From: Nymphaea colorata
Lineage: Eukaryota; Streptophyta; Magnoliopsida; Nymphaeales; Nymphaeaceae
Reading direction: 5' to 3'
Length of the DNA: 64,000 nt
Assembly: GCF_008831285.2 (NCBI RefSeq)
Contig: NC_045150.1
Span: 15,747,362-15,811,361, forward strand
In this document: piece by piece, positions 35,404-47,705 of the stretch
How positions within the stretch are numbered: position 1 is the first letter of the stretch
Layout of the letters: the number at the start of each line of letters is the position of its first letter
The notes under the pieces: generated by a model
Told to the model about the DNA's origin: nothing
Database searches by the model: none
What the model saw: only the letters and a program-made list of their open reading frames with translations
Translations under genes and position numbers: made by a program

Positions 35404-35662
35404 TCAATGCTCTATGCTTCTCCCCTCAGAGGTTCTCTCTCCGTCAATTTCCATCCCCCCGGCGAGCACCGGGGGTTCCCCTCCAAGCTTTCCCTTCCCC
35501 ACACGATGCCCTAGCCTGCTCTCCCCTCAGAGCTTCTCTCTCACATCTCTAAGGGGGCCTTCTTCATCTAGTTGGAACAGTCCTTGCTGCTAATCATTGA
35601 GGCCTGTTGGTTTTGCTCGTCTACTAAGTTGCTGTCGAGCTCTCTCTTTACTTATTCTTTGA
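35404..35662 (-). other. probable LINE 5' UTR
   Basis: GC- and CT-richer sequence upstream of ORF1 with repeated CCTTCCCC/CTCCCCTCAG words, ending close to the start of the neighbouring LTR. The exact 5' boundary and target duplication are not visible. Confidence 0.4.
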
Positions 35663-36246
35663 TGTTCTTGAGAGAAGATGGACTCTCAATATATAGAGTG
35701 CAGGCCAGACCATTTTAGGTAAGCTAATCTCGCAAATCCAGCATGATAAACAAAGTGTCAAGAAAAAAGGGATCAGATCTGTTATTGTTATGAAGATTAC
35801 ATTTTAGGTGGTTCATGGATTGGGATGGAAATGATAAGAGTAAATCAGCAAAACGTGGTTTTACGGATATTCAAAATAAGAATATTTCTGAAGACGTTGA
35901 GGATCTTGATGTCAATGAAAAGATGACAATTAATGAAGATGTTGAGGATCTTGATATCAACTGAAATTACTTAAAAGTGAGACATGGCAGATTTGTTCCT
36001 TTATAACCTTCCTTTTTGTAATCCTTCATCCACTCCAAAAATTGTGGATCATGTAAATGTAAGTGAGAAATATTTTTTTAGTACTCTCAATTTTTCAAGA
36101 AATTGTGTATTATCATGATCTTGTATACCAAAAATCTTGTAAGCGATAACTTTTTTTTGTACTATATATATGTTTTTCAAAGGAATCAATAAAAACAAGT
36201 TCTCTCCAGCTTTATCTTTCGTTCTTCCTCTGAATAAGTTTTCTCA
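35663..36246 (+). mobile_element. copia-like LTR, copy 1
   Basis: Starts TGTTCTTGAGAGAAG and ends TCTCA, giving TG...CA termini. It is followed directly by a copia-type primer-binding site. A poly-A-like AATCAATAAAA lies about 60 bases before the 3' end. The LTR includes a short acidic reading with EDVEDLD repeats, two units here against three in the other copy. A matching LTR lies at 46,495-47,139 in the same orientation. The downstream sequences are also repeated, so these are two element copies rather than two ends of one element. Confidence 0.65.
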
Positions 36247-36258
36247 TGTTATCAGAGC
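36247..36258 (+). other. primer-binding site (tRNA-Met type)
   Basis: TGTTATCAGAGC directly abuts the CA end of the LTR and differs by one base from the usual plant copia PBS TGGTATCAGAGC. Confidence 0.7.
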
Positions 36259-37600
36259 AAAACGTGAGAGACAAATCGACTGCACCCTTCCGTTAATTCC
36301 AAAAAAATCCAAGCTTTTGTAGAGAGGTCCTTCAGACACCAGGAATTGGAATAATCTTCTGCTCGATATCTAGAATCACCTGAAGAATCAGTGTCGGCCT
36401 TCCTCTCTGCTGTCTGATACACCTTTGTCTCCAGCAAATTATTCCAGAGAACGGCGGGAAAGGAAGTCAGGGGAGGGCGCCTTTCTCGCCGGATTCTTCC
36501 TGTACTCTGGCTGCGGCCCCTACCGCTGGAATTTCTCAGGGTCAACTGAATTTCTCTCCTGCGGATGTCAGTGATGAGCCCATTGCAAATCTCCACTTGG
36601 CAGCTCCTGTTCTCAGCCTACAGGTTCAGCTCGACAGCAGGTTCTCTCAACCCTTCACTGAATCACAAACTCAGGCAGTCATATTTGCTTCAGTTCAAAG
36701 GCTTTAGTTTCTTCTCTGATTTAAGATGGCAAAAGAGCTTCTCCAGCAGACTTTGGCTTTGCAATGGGAGGACAATTTAATATTACTCACATAGTTGATT
36801 TCTTGAAGAATAATTCCTCCCTCTTCCATCGGTTCTCCCTATAGAGCTCTGGCAATAGCTTGGAATGTGCATCGATTCCATAAAAATACTGGCAATTTAG
36901 GAACCCTAATCCAGATTGGCACTCCCATATTCTCCTCAATTGATAAGGAGCATCTAGGATCCCATCTGCTTGCAGCCATCACTCTTCCACCCAGTTTCCA
37001 TTCTCCCCTTCTAAAAACTACCCTGAGTTCATCCTCACTGTGAACCCTTTGAAACCAGTCATTTCTTTCCTAGTTTTCATTCCATCCAAACAACAAGAAT
37101 CCTGCAAATTATTTTTTAATGGTGGAGAAAGAATCAAACCCGATGAGGACTCACGGTTCTCTCCTTCGATTCTTTTTGTTACCAATTGATTCTCCATCTC
37201 CGGCTCTATCTTCTAAGTCACTCACCAGCTGGTTGTCTTCAAGTTACTCCACAATTGCTGGTCTCCTGTAAATCAATCTCTGCATTCCAATCATTCTGGG
37301 TCTAACGTTCCTTTTCAACTTCCATCTGCCTATGGGGAAACCTAAACTTGTTATCCCCCAATTCTGGTTCTGCTTTTGATCTGGGTCTCTCCTTTATTAA
37401 CTCCTGGCATAATGATAGATCTCCAATTCCTTCCACCCATCTTTCTTTGCAACACCCTCTTGAGAAGAAACCACAAATTGATTAACTCTACACCGACTTG
37501 CCATATGAATATATATTTGCTTTGAGGAGTAATTGGCTATCGAGTTCTTCTTTGGTGTTCTTTGACCAGACTACCACACCTAACATCACATTAAAGAAGG
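36259..37600. mobile_element. element interior with antisense LINE ORF1 relic, copy 1
   Basis: After the PBS comes about 500 bp with no intact gag. Between roughly 36,790 and 37,200 the minus strand resembles the DUF4283 core of LINE ORF1 (the IWIR.P.LPVF..N pattern), heavily broken. The same arrangement is found downstream of the second LTR at 47,152-48,960. No 3' LTR was found, so each copy is truncated or a solo 5' portion. Confidence 0.5.
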
Positions 37601-37720
37601 TCTAATCTTTAGTTGGGTTCCTTGTTTGTTGATATATTAGGCAGCTAGTTATAGCCATGACTACTGTTTATGTTTCTCCAAAATTCAAAACTAAGATAAA
37701 AATAGAATTTCGTTGGCATT

Positions 37721-38340
37721 TGCATGGATCAAACATCTATTCTATGGAAATTTAACAGTTCAACCAAGTTTGTTAGATATGCATAGTACCTAGTTTAGAA
37801 ATGGTTGCTCGGTTATGCTGGAACTTTTGAATTCATGAAAGAACTTAGGGATTAATTTGAGGCAAGTAATGCATCCTGTTGCTACTTGATCAGGACCAAG
37901 AAACAAACATTCAGCAGTGGACGGCAGAATCACCATCAAATTTCTCAGAACAAAAGTGAAAGAAATGCTCTATGTCATTTGATTGTCTTTCCTTCTTAGT
38001 CAAAAGCAGAATTTATGTTCCATGAACAGCTTGCTGGGGATTAGGTTCCTTGCATTTGTTAAGCAAAATCAATCTGTGCAATGGAGAAAGATCAACAGAT
38101 TAATGCTGATATTCACAGTGATGTTTGCCAAGAATTGACTCAACCCTCAAAAGCACACAAAAAGAAAGAAGCCAAAACACACAGATACAGGTTAGCAGTT
38201 AAACTGCACAAAAAGAGAGATTAATTTCTACATAAGACTGAAGGAGCCATAAAGCATATTATTTGACAATAATTTCTTAGGTGACTTATAGCATAACCAG
38301 TACTCAAATATTTAATTCACAAGAAAAATAAGATCAACAT
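37721..38340. repeat. module A, copy 2
   Basis: 37,745-38,340 matches 48,955-49,500, and 37,895-38,300 matches 7,880-8,250, all in the same orientation. The blocks include CTATGGAAATTTAACAGTTC and CTGCACAAAAAGAGAGATTA. Confidence 0.75.
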
Positions 38341-39450
38341 TACTTACACAAGTTAAAGCACACAAATAAGCAATTAGTTCACGTAAGACTGTAAAAATAT
38401 CACAATCATATATACCTGTGGAAGATAAGTAGCTGATGCAAGCCAACAACAAACCAGCATCTAACTCCCAAAAAAAAAAAATCAAAATTCATTTAAATGT
38501 CTTGACATAAGCATCTTAAACATGTTATCCAGGTGAAAGCAGGAACTAGGGGTCGTCTGGAAATCACAACTAGATATTATTGTTATACTTATCTTCCATA
38601 ATATTTAGGACAGATTCATGGAATTTTGTAACATAATATTACATAACTCCGCCTAACATTTGGGACAGATATATGGAACAGTTACATACTGTTATTATTG
38701 GCATATGCAGAGCCAAGTTACGATGTATGTAGCTTCACCCAGCCCTGTTGGTGGTGAAAAAAAGCCCCATCAGAGGGAAGGGGTATTCTTGTACTGGCCG
38801 TATCACCATCTCTCATATCTTTGGCTGAGTAAAGGCTGCTCAAGCCATTATAGTTCCAAGAAAATGATCAAATAATATTATTTTGAGTGCTAAACAAAAT
38901 CAAGTTAGAAAACATGGAGAATTAAAATGAAAAATTAACATGTGAAAGTCTGCCAAAGAGAACATTAGAACTTGTCATTAAATGGATATGATCAATCATA
39001 GTCGAAAGGTCATATAGAGCCAATTCCGACCAAATTAGGCTTGTCATTTGTCAATGTATCTGATTTTAATTGGATATCCAACCAAACCAGTTCAAAAAAT
39101 ATCGGATATGGAAAAAAATTTAACATCCAATAAAGCAACTGGAGCGGATTCGGGTTTAGGAAATAACATCTGATTGGATCCTGATTCAGATTTGGATGTA
39201 CATATATATCCAACTGGATTCGGATTTAGATTCAGATATGGGTTGGATTTAGTTCTAAATAAAAATCTTATACTCAAATGCTCTTACATTTTGAAACTGA
39301 GCCAGAATTGACTCAAAATTCGAATCAGATTGTGATATTGGATTTTAGATCCACTGTTTGTAGTTAAATCAGAATTTGAATATGGATATGTGAATATAAA
39401 AAAAACAGATATAGTTCAAGATGTATCCTATTTGAATCTGATACATTAAC
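38340..39450 (+). repeat. module A continuation and GATTCAGAT-family copy
   Basis: 38,440-38,960 follows 8,900-9,340 (the CTTCACCCAGCCCTGTTGG block). 39,030-39,450 is a plus-oriented copy of the GATTCAGAT/GGATATCC repeat, as at 9,430. Insertions separate the shared parts. Confidence 0.65.
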
Positions 39451-40379
39451 ATCCCTATTCCCAACCCCAATCCCAGGACTCCAGAAAGACAATAAATAAC
39501 AAAGGATAGAAACCACTCAAATTATTCCCTACTGGCCTGCAAGTGTCATACACTGGAGATAGCTAATAAGAAACTTTGGTAGATAATCAAAATTAAAAAT
39601 TCTTATCATATATGTATGTGTGCATGTGTGTGTGTGTCTGTGTGTATAGGGCAGATTTTGTATGTAAAAAATAGCAAATTTTGTATTTAAAAAATAGCAG
39701 ATTATAAATTTTCAACAAACTCCTGGCAGAGGCTGTTAACAGTAGAAATGCTAGTTGTTTTTGATAAATCCTATTTCACTTCTTATTTGGCTTAATAATC
39801 AACTGATCAACATTGCTCAAAGCATGTAAATTTAAACAGTCGAAGGAAGGAACAAAAATTTGACAGAAGTCATTAAGAATGTCATATTTATTCATGCCAT
39901 CTCTTATTGTTAGATGTCATATGCAAAGTCTGGACGATGCAAAATGTACATGACCTTGAAATTTCACGACTTGGAGCTCCAATCTGACCACATTTTGTTT
40001 CACTAAAGAAAAAAGACTTCACTGCTTCAAGTAAAATAAGGACTTGTTCGAAAATTATAAGAAGAGCTAAGACACTAAATCTAAACTCTGAATTGATAGG
40101 CCACCAAAAGTTTCAAGGAAACCCATCAATTTGGAAACTCAGTCATAGTTATAACAGAAAAAAATATTAATTATCAAACTTTTTACTTACTAAACTTTCA
40201 AAACACCAATTTTTTCAACAATTGCTAATAATGTGACATTTGGAAAACTTGAGAATGTAGGAAAAAGGTCAAAATTTTGATTTTTCCATGGATTTGCAGG
40301 AATTTCCAGATTTTTCTTTTTTGAGAAAATATTGTCACAACCAATTTGTTGACCAAAGTTTTAAAATCTCAAAGACTGA
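39451..40379. other. non-coding spacer
   Basis: AT-rich, with a short (TG)n at about 39,617-39,645. No gene or structured repeat recognised. Confidence 0.45.
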
Positions 40380-40562
40380 TTGAGATGTTCCAATGCAAAA
40401 GTTCTTAATTTCTGTCTCCTATATATGGGCCTAGTTGTTTCCAAGTATGAGACAATAAGGGCAACGATCAAGAACACAAGTTCATCAGGGGAGAAAAACA
40501 ATAATCCAAACATACTCTATAAGAGAGACCCCCAAAACACAGGATGCACTGGTACAGGTTGA
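40380..40562 (+). other. conserved unidentified coding-like fragment, copy 2
   Basis: An open plus-strand frame with SKYETIRATIKNTSSSGEKN, matching the minus-strand fragment at 21,622-21,849. The match continues past the end of the frame into CACTGGTACAGGTTGAGTCTT. Protein family not recognised. Confidence 0.45.
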
Positions 40563-40679
40563 GTCTTTCGACTTCGACGATGGACACAGTACGGATGATG
40601 TAGGAAGAAGGAGAAGAGAGTATACAAAAGAATGAGGAATGAAATCTTAATCCAAGCGGACCCTGAAACAGAGCCTCAA

Positions 40680-40995
40680 ATTGTTGATCGCATTCCCAGT
40701 CAGCCTTAAAGGGAATCAATTTACAAAAAAGCTTGATTACATCCTTATGAAGACAATGGTGATCTCCTCTCATTGCATCAAATCTGTATCTTAATCTAAT
40801 TGGATATGAATATATCCCAATCCAAATTAAATCCCATCGGATGTCATTTTCTAAATCCGAATTTGATCCCATTTCTAAATCGAATATTAAGTTTTTTTTT
40901 TCATATCCGATTTTTTTCAAAAATGGTTCAGTCGGATATCCAATTCAAATCAGATATCCAATTTCAGTCGGATATATTGACATCCCTAGTTACAT
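40680..40995 (-). repeat. GATTCAGAT-family copy, minus orientation
   Basis: Reads in reverse from GGGATGTCAATATATCCGAC through GGATATC-type steps and ends with the GATCGCATTCCCAGTCAGCC block that also ends the copy near 9,770-9,850. Confidence 0.6.
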
Positions 40996-41094
40996 TCAAC
41001 ACCTCGACCGATCATGGGATTGAATTCGAAGACAAAACAAACCCCTTACAAGGACAAATATGTAGATGGATGATCAATGCGTTCCCAAGCTTTA

Positions 41095-41205
41095 CTAGAA
41101 ATTCAGAAAAGAAGTGAGCCACGTATTGTGCAAGAAGTTCCACGTTTACCAGAAATTCAAAAAAGAAGTGAGCCCCTTATTGTGCAAGAAGTTCCATGGA
41201 GTCTC
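41095..41205 (+). repeat. 54-bp in-frame tandem duplication
   Basis: Two copies of a 54-bp unit encode LLEIQKRSEPRIVQEVPR and LPEIQKRSEPLIVQEVPW when read on the plus strand. The period is exactly 18 codons and the differences do not open stops. The flanking frame closes soon on both sides, so no larger protein is supported. Confidence 0.6.
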
Positions 41206-41804
41206 CATCTCTAGCATAGTTTAGAAAAATGCTTAAATTTTGATGATAATTGAAGATAAGGTGTCGTGTTTTTTATTTTTTAATTTTAACCAGGCCAAAC
41301 TAAAGCTGTGCATTGCCAAATGCCAACTAAAGAAGCCTGATGTTAGGAGCAGTCCATCATCATGGTCCAGTAGTACCCACAACAAACCACCAAATTTATT
41401 TTATTTCTAATTGAACTATTTATTATTTTTATATATTGGAGGCCGTTAAGACATGAAAAAGTTTTATTAACAGGTCGGATGCCTACCCTCCAACAGATCC
41501 ATTTCTTGAGAGCAAAAAAAGGAATGGGGAGGCTTATATTTTCACTTGAGCATTGGGATTTAGCCTCCCACTTCTATTTACCCGAAAATTCTGTTTACAC
41601 AAAAAGATGGAAGACCAACCCGTGCAGTTACAGCATGACTGTCTAATTTCCTTCATTTAGCTGAACCTGTAGTCGAAACAACATCACCCAAAACATAGAA
41701 GCCACAAAAAACACAAGTTAGCACTCCATATCAAGGTGTTGAATCAGAGCAGTGGTGGAGTCAGATATTTTTGTCTTCAAACTTCAACCTTTAAAGAACA
41801 ATCT

Positions 41805-42250
41805 AAGTTTAAATTTCAATCTTTAAGGGGCACTCATATGCAAATAAAGTAAATTTTATGGGCCTGTGTGCCTATAACATTACTCCGCCACTGGATCAGA
41901 GCCCAATTGGAAGTCTTCTCTTTAATTTTGTAGTCTATTGTAGCTTCCATGGATGAATGGTCCCAAAATGCACCTTTGAGACACTTTTGTCCAGCATATG
42001 AGAGTGTACCTGTGACACTCAACATTCTTACTTTTTCCATTTTATTTAATTTTTGAAATACTAATACGGATCTGACCAAAGTTCTTACGTACGCTAATAC
42101 CTTGTCCTAGATGGGGAGTGGATGGAATGGATGGAATTCCAAGAATACAATATGTTGTCACAAAAGTACATCTTCACAAACAAACAGGTGACTAAGTTTA
42201 CATTATCTTTAGAACATCCGGTGTGAACAAACACTCCAGGACCGACTGTT
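41805..42250. repeat. module B, copy 2
   Basis: Collinear with 9,890-10,390: TTTCAATCTTTAAGGGGCAC, CCACTGGATCAGAGCCCAAT, TCCATGGATGAATGGTCCCA and CATCCGGTG blocks. A short (CT)n follows at about 42,264-42,290. Confidence 0.65.
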
Positions 42251-42559
42251 GTTAGAAACTTGGCTCTCTCTCTCTCTCTCTCTCCCTTTCTCAGCACACC
42301 AAGAAATCAAATCAGAAGAAAAGAAAGACATAGAAAAAACACACAAAGATTTTAAGTGGTTTGAAGACAACGTTTTCTTAGGTCCATGGCCACCACACAA
42401 ATCAGTTTCCACTATCAGAAAAAAATTACAAAGTACAAGCTAAAACAACAGCCTCTTAAACATGAGATTAGAGCAAAACACACAAAATAAAAAAATACAT
42501 AAATACCCTTACAAAAATTCAGGAACGCTATCAAGTATGGATCAGACTCAACACTCCAA

Positions 42560-44350
42560 CAGCAGTCACTGAAGGCATTATGTTTTTAAAAATTTTTGAA
42601 GGGGCCAAAGTGATCCATTCTGAGGTCAGTTGGATGATGGGAACATTTTATAGGAGAATGATCTCATTATATCCTTTTGAGAAGAAAAGCTTCCACTTCA
42701 TAAGATGCAATTTTTTTCATTATTTAACTCCAATTATGACAACCTTCCTCTTCTATTTCTCATCTTACAGCGGACACTGTTGTTTAGAGTAGAGAAACAT
42801 GCTTCCACATTTTTTTAATATGAAATAAAATAGTTTAGGATATAAAAGGCTCTTTTGGAAGGTACTCTTTGAAATGGGTCTGGAGATGGCATGAAGCCGG
42901 TAGCTTTATTAGAGGATTATTTGATCACCTATCTCTGGACTGCAATAAATTTCAAAACTTCTCCATCTTTTGTTGAAATCCGCCTTTTTTTTTTTCACGT
43001 ACGTAGTGTGCTTCTATAAAGGCGTACTATTGACTTCTGGTGACTATAATATCTTGTATAATTTGTTCACACAAATTACTTGCAAACAAGACTTCCACTC
43101 TTCTTTCTCCCATGAGGGTGGGAAAATATCATCTTTGTAAAAATAATTGCTATCATTGATATTTTTTTCTAATATGTTACATAAAGCTAGGCTATAATTC
43201 TATGCTTAAAAAAAAATCACCAGGTTTCATACTTAATTTGTGTACGTCCTCCTATCCTGTAACATTTACACTTGAAAATATGAAAATTATGAGTGCTATA
43301 ATAATGTAATTGATACAGACAATCAAATGGATTCATAAACTTGGCAAGGCTGGCAAAAAAATGTGTGTGCACTAGGAGGCTAGTTCCACCATAAACTGTG
43401 TAATCCGTATAATCAAACGGTAGTTAGCTGGGCTTTCCAAAGTATGTGAACGCACAATTGGAATGTGTACATTAGAAAATATGAGAATTATGAGTGTCGC
43501 AATGGGTCTAAAGTATTTATCAAATATTTAATGAACAATATAACATCCTCAATACTAGCTCAAATTTTAAAGTATATTATTTTGGTTACCATATAATGCA
43601 ACAAAAAGCCCTAGGGTTTGGCAGACCAACTTGGGGCAATGGTTGGTCTACATCTCCAACTGGCATAGGTTGCAATTTTTTGTGCAAGCTGAAGCAGCTT
43701 AAGACCTTGGAGGCAAAAGGGAAATAAGAGACGTCTCCAACAGGGTTGATGCAGATAGAGGCAAACAATTTCTCTTTCGAACCCCAAGGCATTGATTCTA
43801 TTTGCCCCTAAAGGGGAATCTAAATTAATCTGTCAAACTTAAAACTAAGAAGTGAATCATTGAAAAAAAATTGGGCTATTTCCACTATGAGAAAAAAATT
43901 ACAAAGTACAAGCTAAAACGCCGCACAAAGCTATTTCCACAAAATGAAAAATTACATAAATACCCTTACTGAAATTAGGGAAGGCTACCAAGTATGGATC
44001 AGACTCAACACTCCAACAGCTGGCTTCAGGCCATTATGTTTTTAAAAATTTTTGAAGGGGCTAAAGTGATTTTCTTTTTCTTTTTCTTGACTGCCAAAGA
44101 GTAAGTTAATTTACATTTCTCAAATCTGGGAGGGTACACTGAACTCATGATAACCATGTGAAGGGTATTTTTTTTTTCCCTAATTTTAAGGGCATCTTTT
44201 CGTCTTTCCAACTTGGGTAATTTGGCACCCGAACCATTGACTTGAATGCTGGGGTTCGGGTATTCGATCTATTGACTTAGCATGAGGAAGAACAACTTAT
44301 GCAAGACAAGTTCCACAAGGACAAATTGTCACCATTCTGAGGTCAGTTCT
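42560..44350. repeat. spacer with repeated GTTTTTAAAAATTTTTGAAG block
   Basis: 42,570-42,660 and 44,010-44,350 carry the same sequence (ATTATGTTTTTAAAAATTTT, then TCTGAGGTCAGTT), also seen near 10,390-10,700. The stretch between is AT-rich with no gene recognised. Confidence 0.45.
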
Positions 44351-44399
44351 TCAATGCATAAATGGTTTACTCAAGTTCAATCAAATCAACTTTATGAAA

Positions 44400-45640
44400 C
44401 TCGAACTTGACTTGTTTATAATCGTGAGTTGTGAGTTAAGCTTGAGCTTAACAGAGCAAATTTGAGTCCAGCTTCAGTTGGCTTGACTTGTTTTACAGCT
44501 CTATCCTCACGACACACACAAATGAACTCGTCCCCTGTTTATAATGGTGAAACAAGTCAGTTGGAGTGGGGAAGCTTCAACCTAAGGATGTCAATATGTC
44601 TGATTTGAATTGGATGTCCAAGCCAACTGCTCCAAAAACATTTGGATGAAGAAAAGAAATTGACTAATCAACTAAAAATATTAGATAGGATTTGAAAAGA
44701 AGAAATGATATCCAATAGATTCAGATTCAAATATGCATAAATATCGGATCCGATACGGATTCAGTTATACAAAATGTCCAATTGAATTCAGATTCAGAAA
44801 CACAAAAATATCCTATCAGACCCAGATCCGACTTAGTTTTAAATAATATTCTATATTCAATGCTCTTATATTTTGTAAATCAGTCAGATTCAGTTCAAAA
44901 TTTTGGATTCAGATTCAAATATAAAAATAGGATTCAGATCGGATTCTGATTGTGCCATCTGATTTCAGATTCAGATTAGGATGAGAAAATAATAGATTTA
45001 GATCAGATTCAAATTATGAAATCTGATTTTGGATGAGGAAAAAAATTACATTCGGATCAGATTCAGATTGTGGAATCTGATTTCGGATTCAAATTTGGAT
45101 TTGACTTTTTTTTCATTTGTTTTGGAGCTCAAAACCGACAGATGGTCAATAATATATTTTATTTCAAATATTTTTCATTTTTATTTTTGTATTTAGGTCC
45201 ATCGATTTTCAAGAAGAACAAGGTCAGTCGTTCTCTTGAGTCCTCCCAACTTCTCCAAGGGTGTGGGTGACGACTGTTCATGATGCTCTGAATGAGAAGG
45301 TTGCCGAATAACTTCAACTTTTGCCGGCAGCCCAGCAATACCCATTGCGTACGTACCAGCATGCTGGAGCTTGTGGACATTGAGAAACAGTTCCATATTT
45401 GGGTGGTAGACTTTTGGATATGAGTAATTACTTAAAACTAAATCTGAACTGAATCCGTATCTGATCTGATACTTATATATATCAGCATCAGAATCCGAAT
45501 CCAGTCGGATGTTATTTCTTAAATCCGAACACACCTATTTCTTAATCAGAGATTAATTTTTTTCATGTCTGTTTTTTTTTTTTTTTAACGGTTCAATTGG
45601 ACATGCGATCAAGATGGAAAATGACATTAAAAGTCTATCC
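44400..45640. mobile_element. foldback-like inverted-repeat unit 1
   Basis: The left part (about 44,588-45,100) is a plus-oriented copy of the GATTCAGAT family. The right part (about 45,400-45,620) is a minus-oriented copy, recognised by the reversed TAATTACTTAAAACTAAATC and CAATTGGACATGCGATC blocks. About 200 bp of GC-richer sequence lies between. The leading segment from 44,400 also precedes unit 2. The structure resembles long-TIR elements that capture gene pieces. No transposase or target duplication was identified. Confidence 0.5.
45190..45400 (-). pseudogene. unidentified gene fragment inside foldback unit 1
   Basis: The minus frame reads MELFLNVHKLQHAGTYAMGI then AGLPAKVEVIRQ and SEHHEQSSPTPLEKLGGL. 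Composition is coding-like and differs sharply from the AT-rich arms. Protein family not recognised. Confidence 0.35.
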
Positions 45641-45810
45641 ATCTTAACAAGTGAATGACAACACAGTTCCAATTCTTTTGCTTACGTTACATGGAAAGGC
45701 ATGATATCTAGATAAAGAGGTAGAAAGAGAGAGAGAACATATAATTTCGTGACAAATTGTCAATGATTTTGCAAAAATTGTCAAAAACAATAAAGGAATA
45801 CAGAAAACGT
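45590..45810. repeat. direct repeat, copy 1 (pairs with 52,910-53,135)
   Basis: From CAATTGGACATGCGATCAAG through TTTGCTTACGTTACATGGAA to GACAAATTGTCAATGATTTT, the sequence matches 52,910-53,135 closely. The first 60 bases are also present at 51,020-51,075. Confidence 0.8.
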
Positions 45811-45882
45811 ATAAGAGAAAGGGAGGAAGGGGTGGTGAGACTCAAAAGAAGAGTTCGAATTGGTAAGGTTATGTTGGTCAAG

Positions 45883-46311
45883 CTAATGATCCTGATAAGG
45901 CTCGGACACTCCTTTAAGCCAAAACTCCCTTCGAGTGGGATCCGTTAGAGCCACAAAGAAGGGTAGCCTTCGTTTGGTGCAGGCCACATCAGCATTGGGA
46001 TTGATAACTGCGTCCACCATGGCCTCAAATTCCTCCGTCTGAGGCATTATCTTCTTTTCCTCTTCACTTGGCATCACTCCCTAAGGTGTGCTTAATCCTT
46101 CAGCGCTAACCTTAGGCCTGCTGACCTGCCCAAATGCAGAAGACACGAACCAATTCCTTGAAAACGTCACCGGTTTCATAATTTGTTGCGAAGTGTGAAT
46201 GGTTATCATGCTTCAGTAGGCATAGAAACAACAGTGTTTTCTTAAGCCATACCTCATGCTTGTTCCTCTGAGGCATCAGCCGCAGCTCCTTCTTCCTGTG
46301 CACAAACTGCA
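45883..46311 (-). pseudogene. unidentified gene fragment with intron-like borders
   Basis: On the minus strand an acceptor-like TTGCAG precedes FVHRKKELRLMPQRNKHEVW and LKKTLLFLCLLKHDNHSHFA, ending at WAGQ followed by a donor-like GTCAGC (about 46,311-46,113). A second coding-like piece reads MPSEEEKKIMPQTEEFEAMV and NPNADVACTKRRLPFFVALT (46,077-45,883). A TAG lies between them if they are read straight through. The text looks like conserved protein, but I cannot name the family. It is probably a duplicated two-exon fragment. Confidence 0.45.
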
Positions 46312-46494
46312 ACCACATAGGCATGAGAATGAATTATTAGAACCACATATCACATATGCTAGTGCAGATATAACTAAGCAAATGCATGCACACTTTACCA
46401 GCCTCCTATGGAAGAAGTGTTAAAACATGAAAAAAAAAACCTGAAGCATGTACCAGGTTGTGGTTCGGCATCTTGATGCCTGTTCATTCTCTGA

Positions 46495-47139
46495 TGTTCT
46501 TGAGAGAAGATGGACTCTCAATATATAGGGTACAGGAGACCATTTTAGGTATGATAAACACGCAAATCCTGAGTGATAAACAAAGTGTCAAGAAAAAAGG
46601 GATCAGATCTCTTATCAAGATCTGTTATTGTTATGCAGACTACATTTTAGGTGGTTAATGGATTGGGATAGAAATGATAAGAGTAAATCAGCAAAAAGTG
46701 ATTTTATGGATATTCAAAATAAGCATATTGCTGAAGACGTTGAGGATCTTGATGTCAATGAAAAGACGAGAATTAAGGAAGACATTGAGGATCTTGATAT
46801 CAATAGAAAGACCAAAATTAAGGAAGACGTTGGGGAGATTGACAAAATCGAAATTACTAGAATTACTTAAAAGGGAGACACAGCAGATTTGTTCCATTAT
46901 AACCTTCCTTTTTGTAATCCTTCATCCTCTCCAAAAATTGTGGATCCTGTAAATGTAAGTGAGAAATATTCTTTAGTGCTCTCAATTTTTCAAGAATTGT
47001 GTATTATCATGATCTTCTATACCCAAAATCTTGTAAGCGATAACTTTTTTTGTACTATATATATGTTTTCCAAAGGAATCAATAAAAGCAAGTTTTCTCC
47101 AGCTTTATCTTTTGCTCTTCCTCTGAATAAGTTTTCTCA
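46495..47139 (+). mobile_element. copia-like LTR, copy 2
   Basis: Same TGTTCTTGAGAGAAG start and TCTCA end as the LTR at 35,663. It holds three 45-bp units encoding EDVEDLDVNEKTRIK-type repeats (46,733-46,850), one more than in the first copy, which explains most of the length difference. Confidence 0.65.
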
Positions 47140-47151
47140 TGTTATCAGAGC
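47140..47151 (+). other. primer-binding site (tRNA-Met type)
   Basis: TGTTATCAGAGC directly after the LTR end, identical to the site at 36,247. Confidence 0.7.
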
Positions 47152-47705
47152 AAAACGAGAGAGAGAAACCGACTGCACCCTTCCGTTAATTCCAAAAAAA
47201 TCCAAACTTTTGTAGAGAGGTCCTTCAGACACCTGGAATTGGAATAATCTTCTGCTCGACATCTAGAATCAGCGCTGGCCTTCCTCTTTGCCGCCTGATA
47301 CACCTTCATCTCCAGCAAATTATTCTAGAGAACAGCGGGAAAGGAAGTCAGCGAAGGGTGCCTTTCTCACCGGATTCTTCCTGTACTCTGGCAGCAACCC
47401 TTATCGCAGGAATTTCTCAGGGTCGACTGAATTTCTCTGCTGCGGATGTCAGTGACGAGCCATTGTAGATCCTCATGAATCATCCCCAGAAATATCCTCT
47501 CGGCAGCTCCTGTTCTCATCCTACAGGTTCAGCTCGCCAGCAGGTTCTCTCAACCCTTCACTGAGTCACAAACTCAGGCAGTCATATTTGCTTCTGTTCA
47601 AAGGCTTTGGCTTCTTCTCTGATTTAAGATGGCAAAAGAGCCTCTCCAGCGGAGGAAAGAGGAAAGAAACATAATTTGGGTCTATTAGGGAGGAAACAGA
47701 ATCAT

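Noticed and set aside
34819-35593. Plus-strand Pro/Ser-rich frames near 35 kb
   Set aside because: They lie opposite the LINE ORF1 and its 5' UTR, whose minus-strand reading has recognisable motifs.
35663-47139. The two LTR copies as the 5' and 3' ends of one 11-kb retrotransposon
   Set aside because: The PBS and the following 1 kb or more are also repeated after the second LTR, and no gag-pol lies between, so these are two heads rather than two ends.
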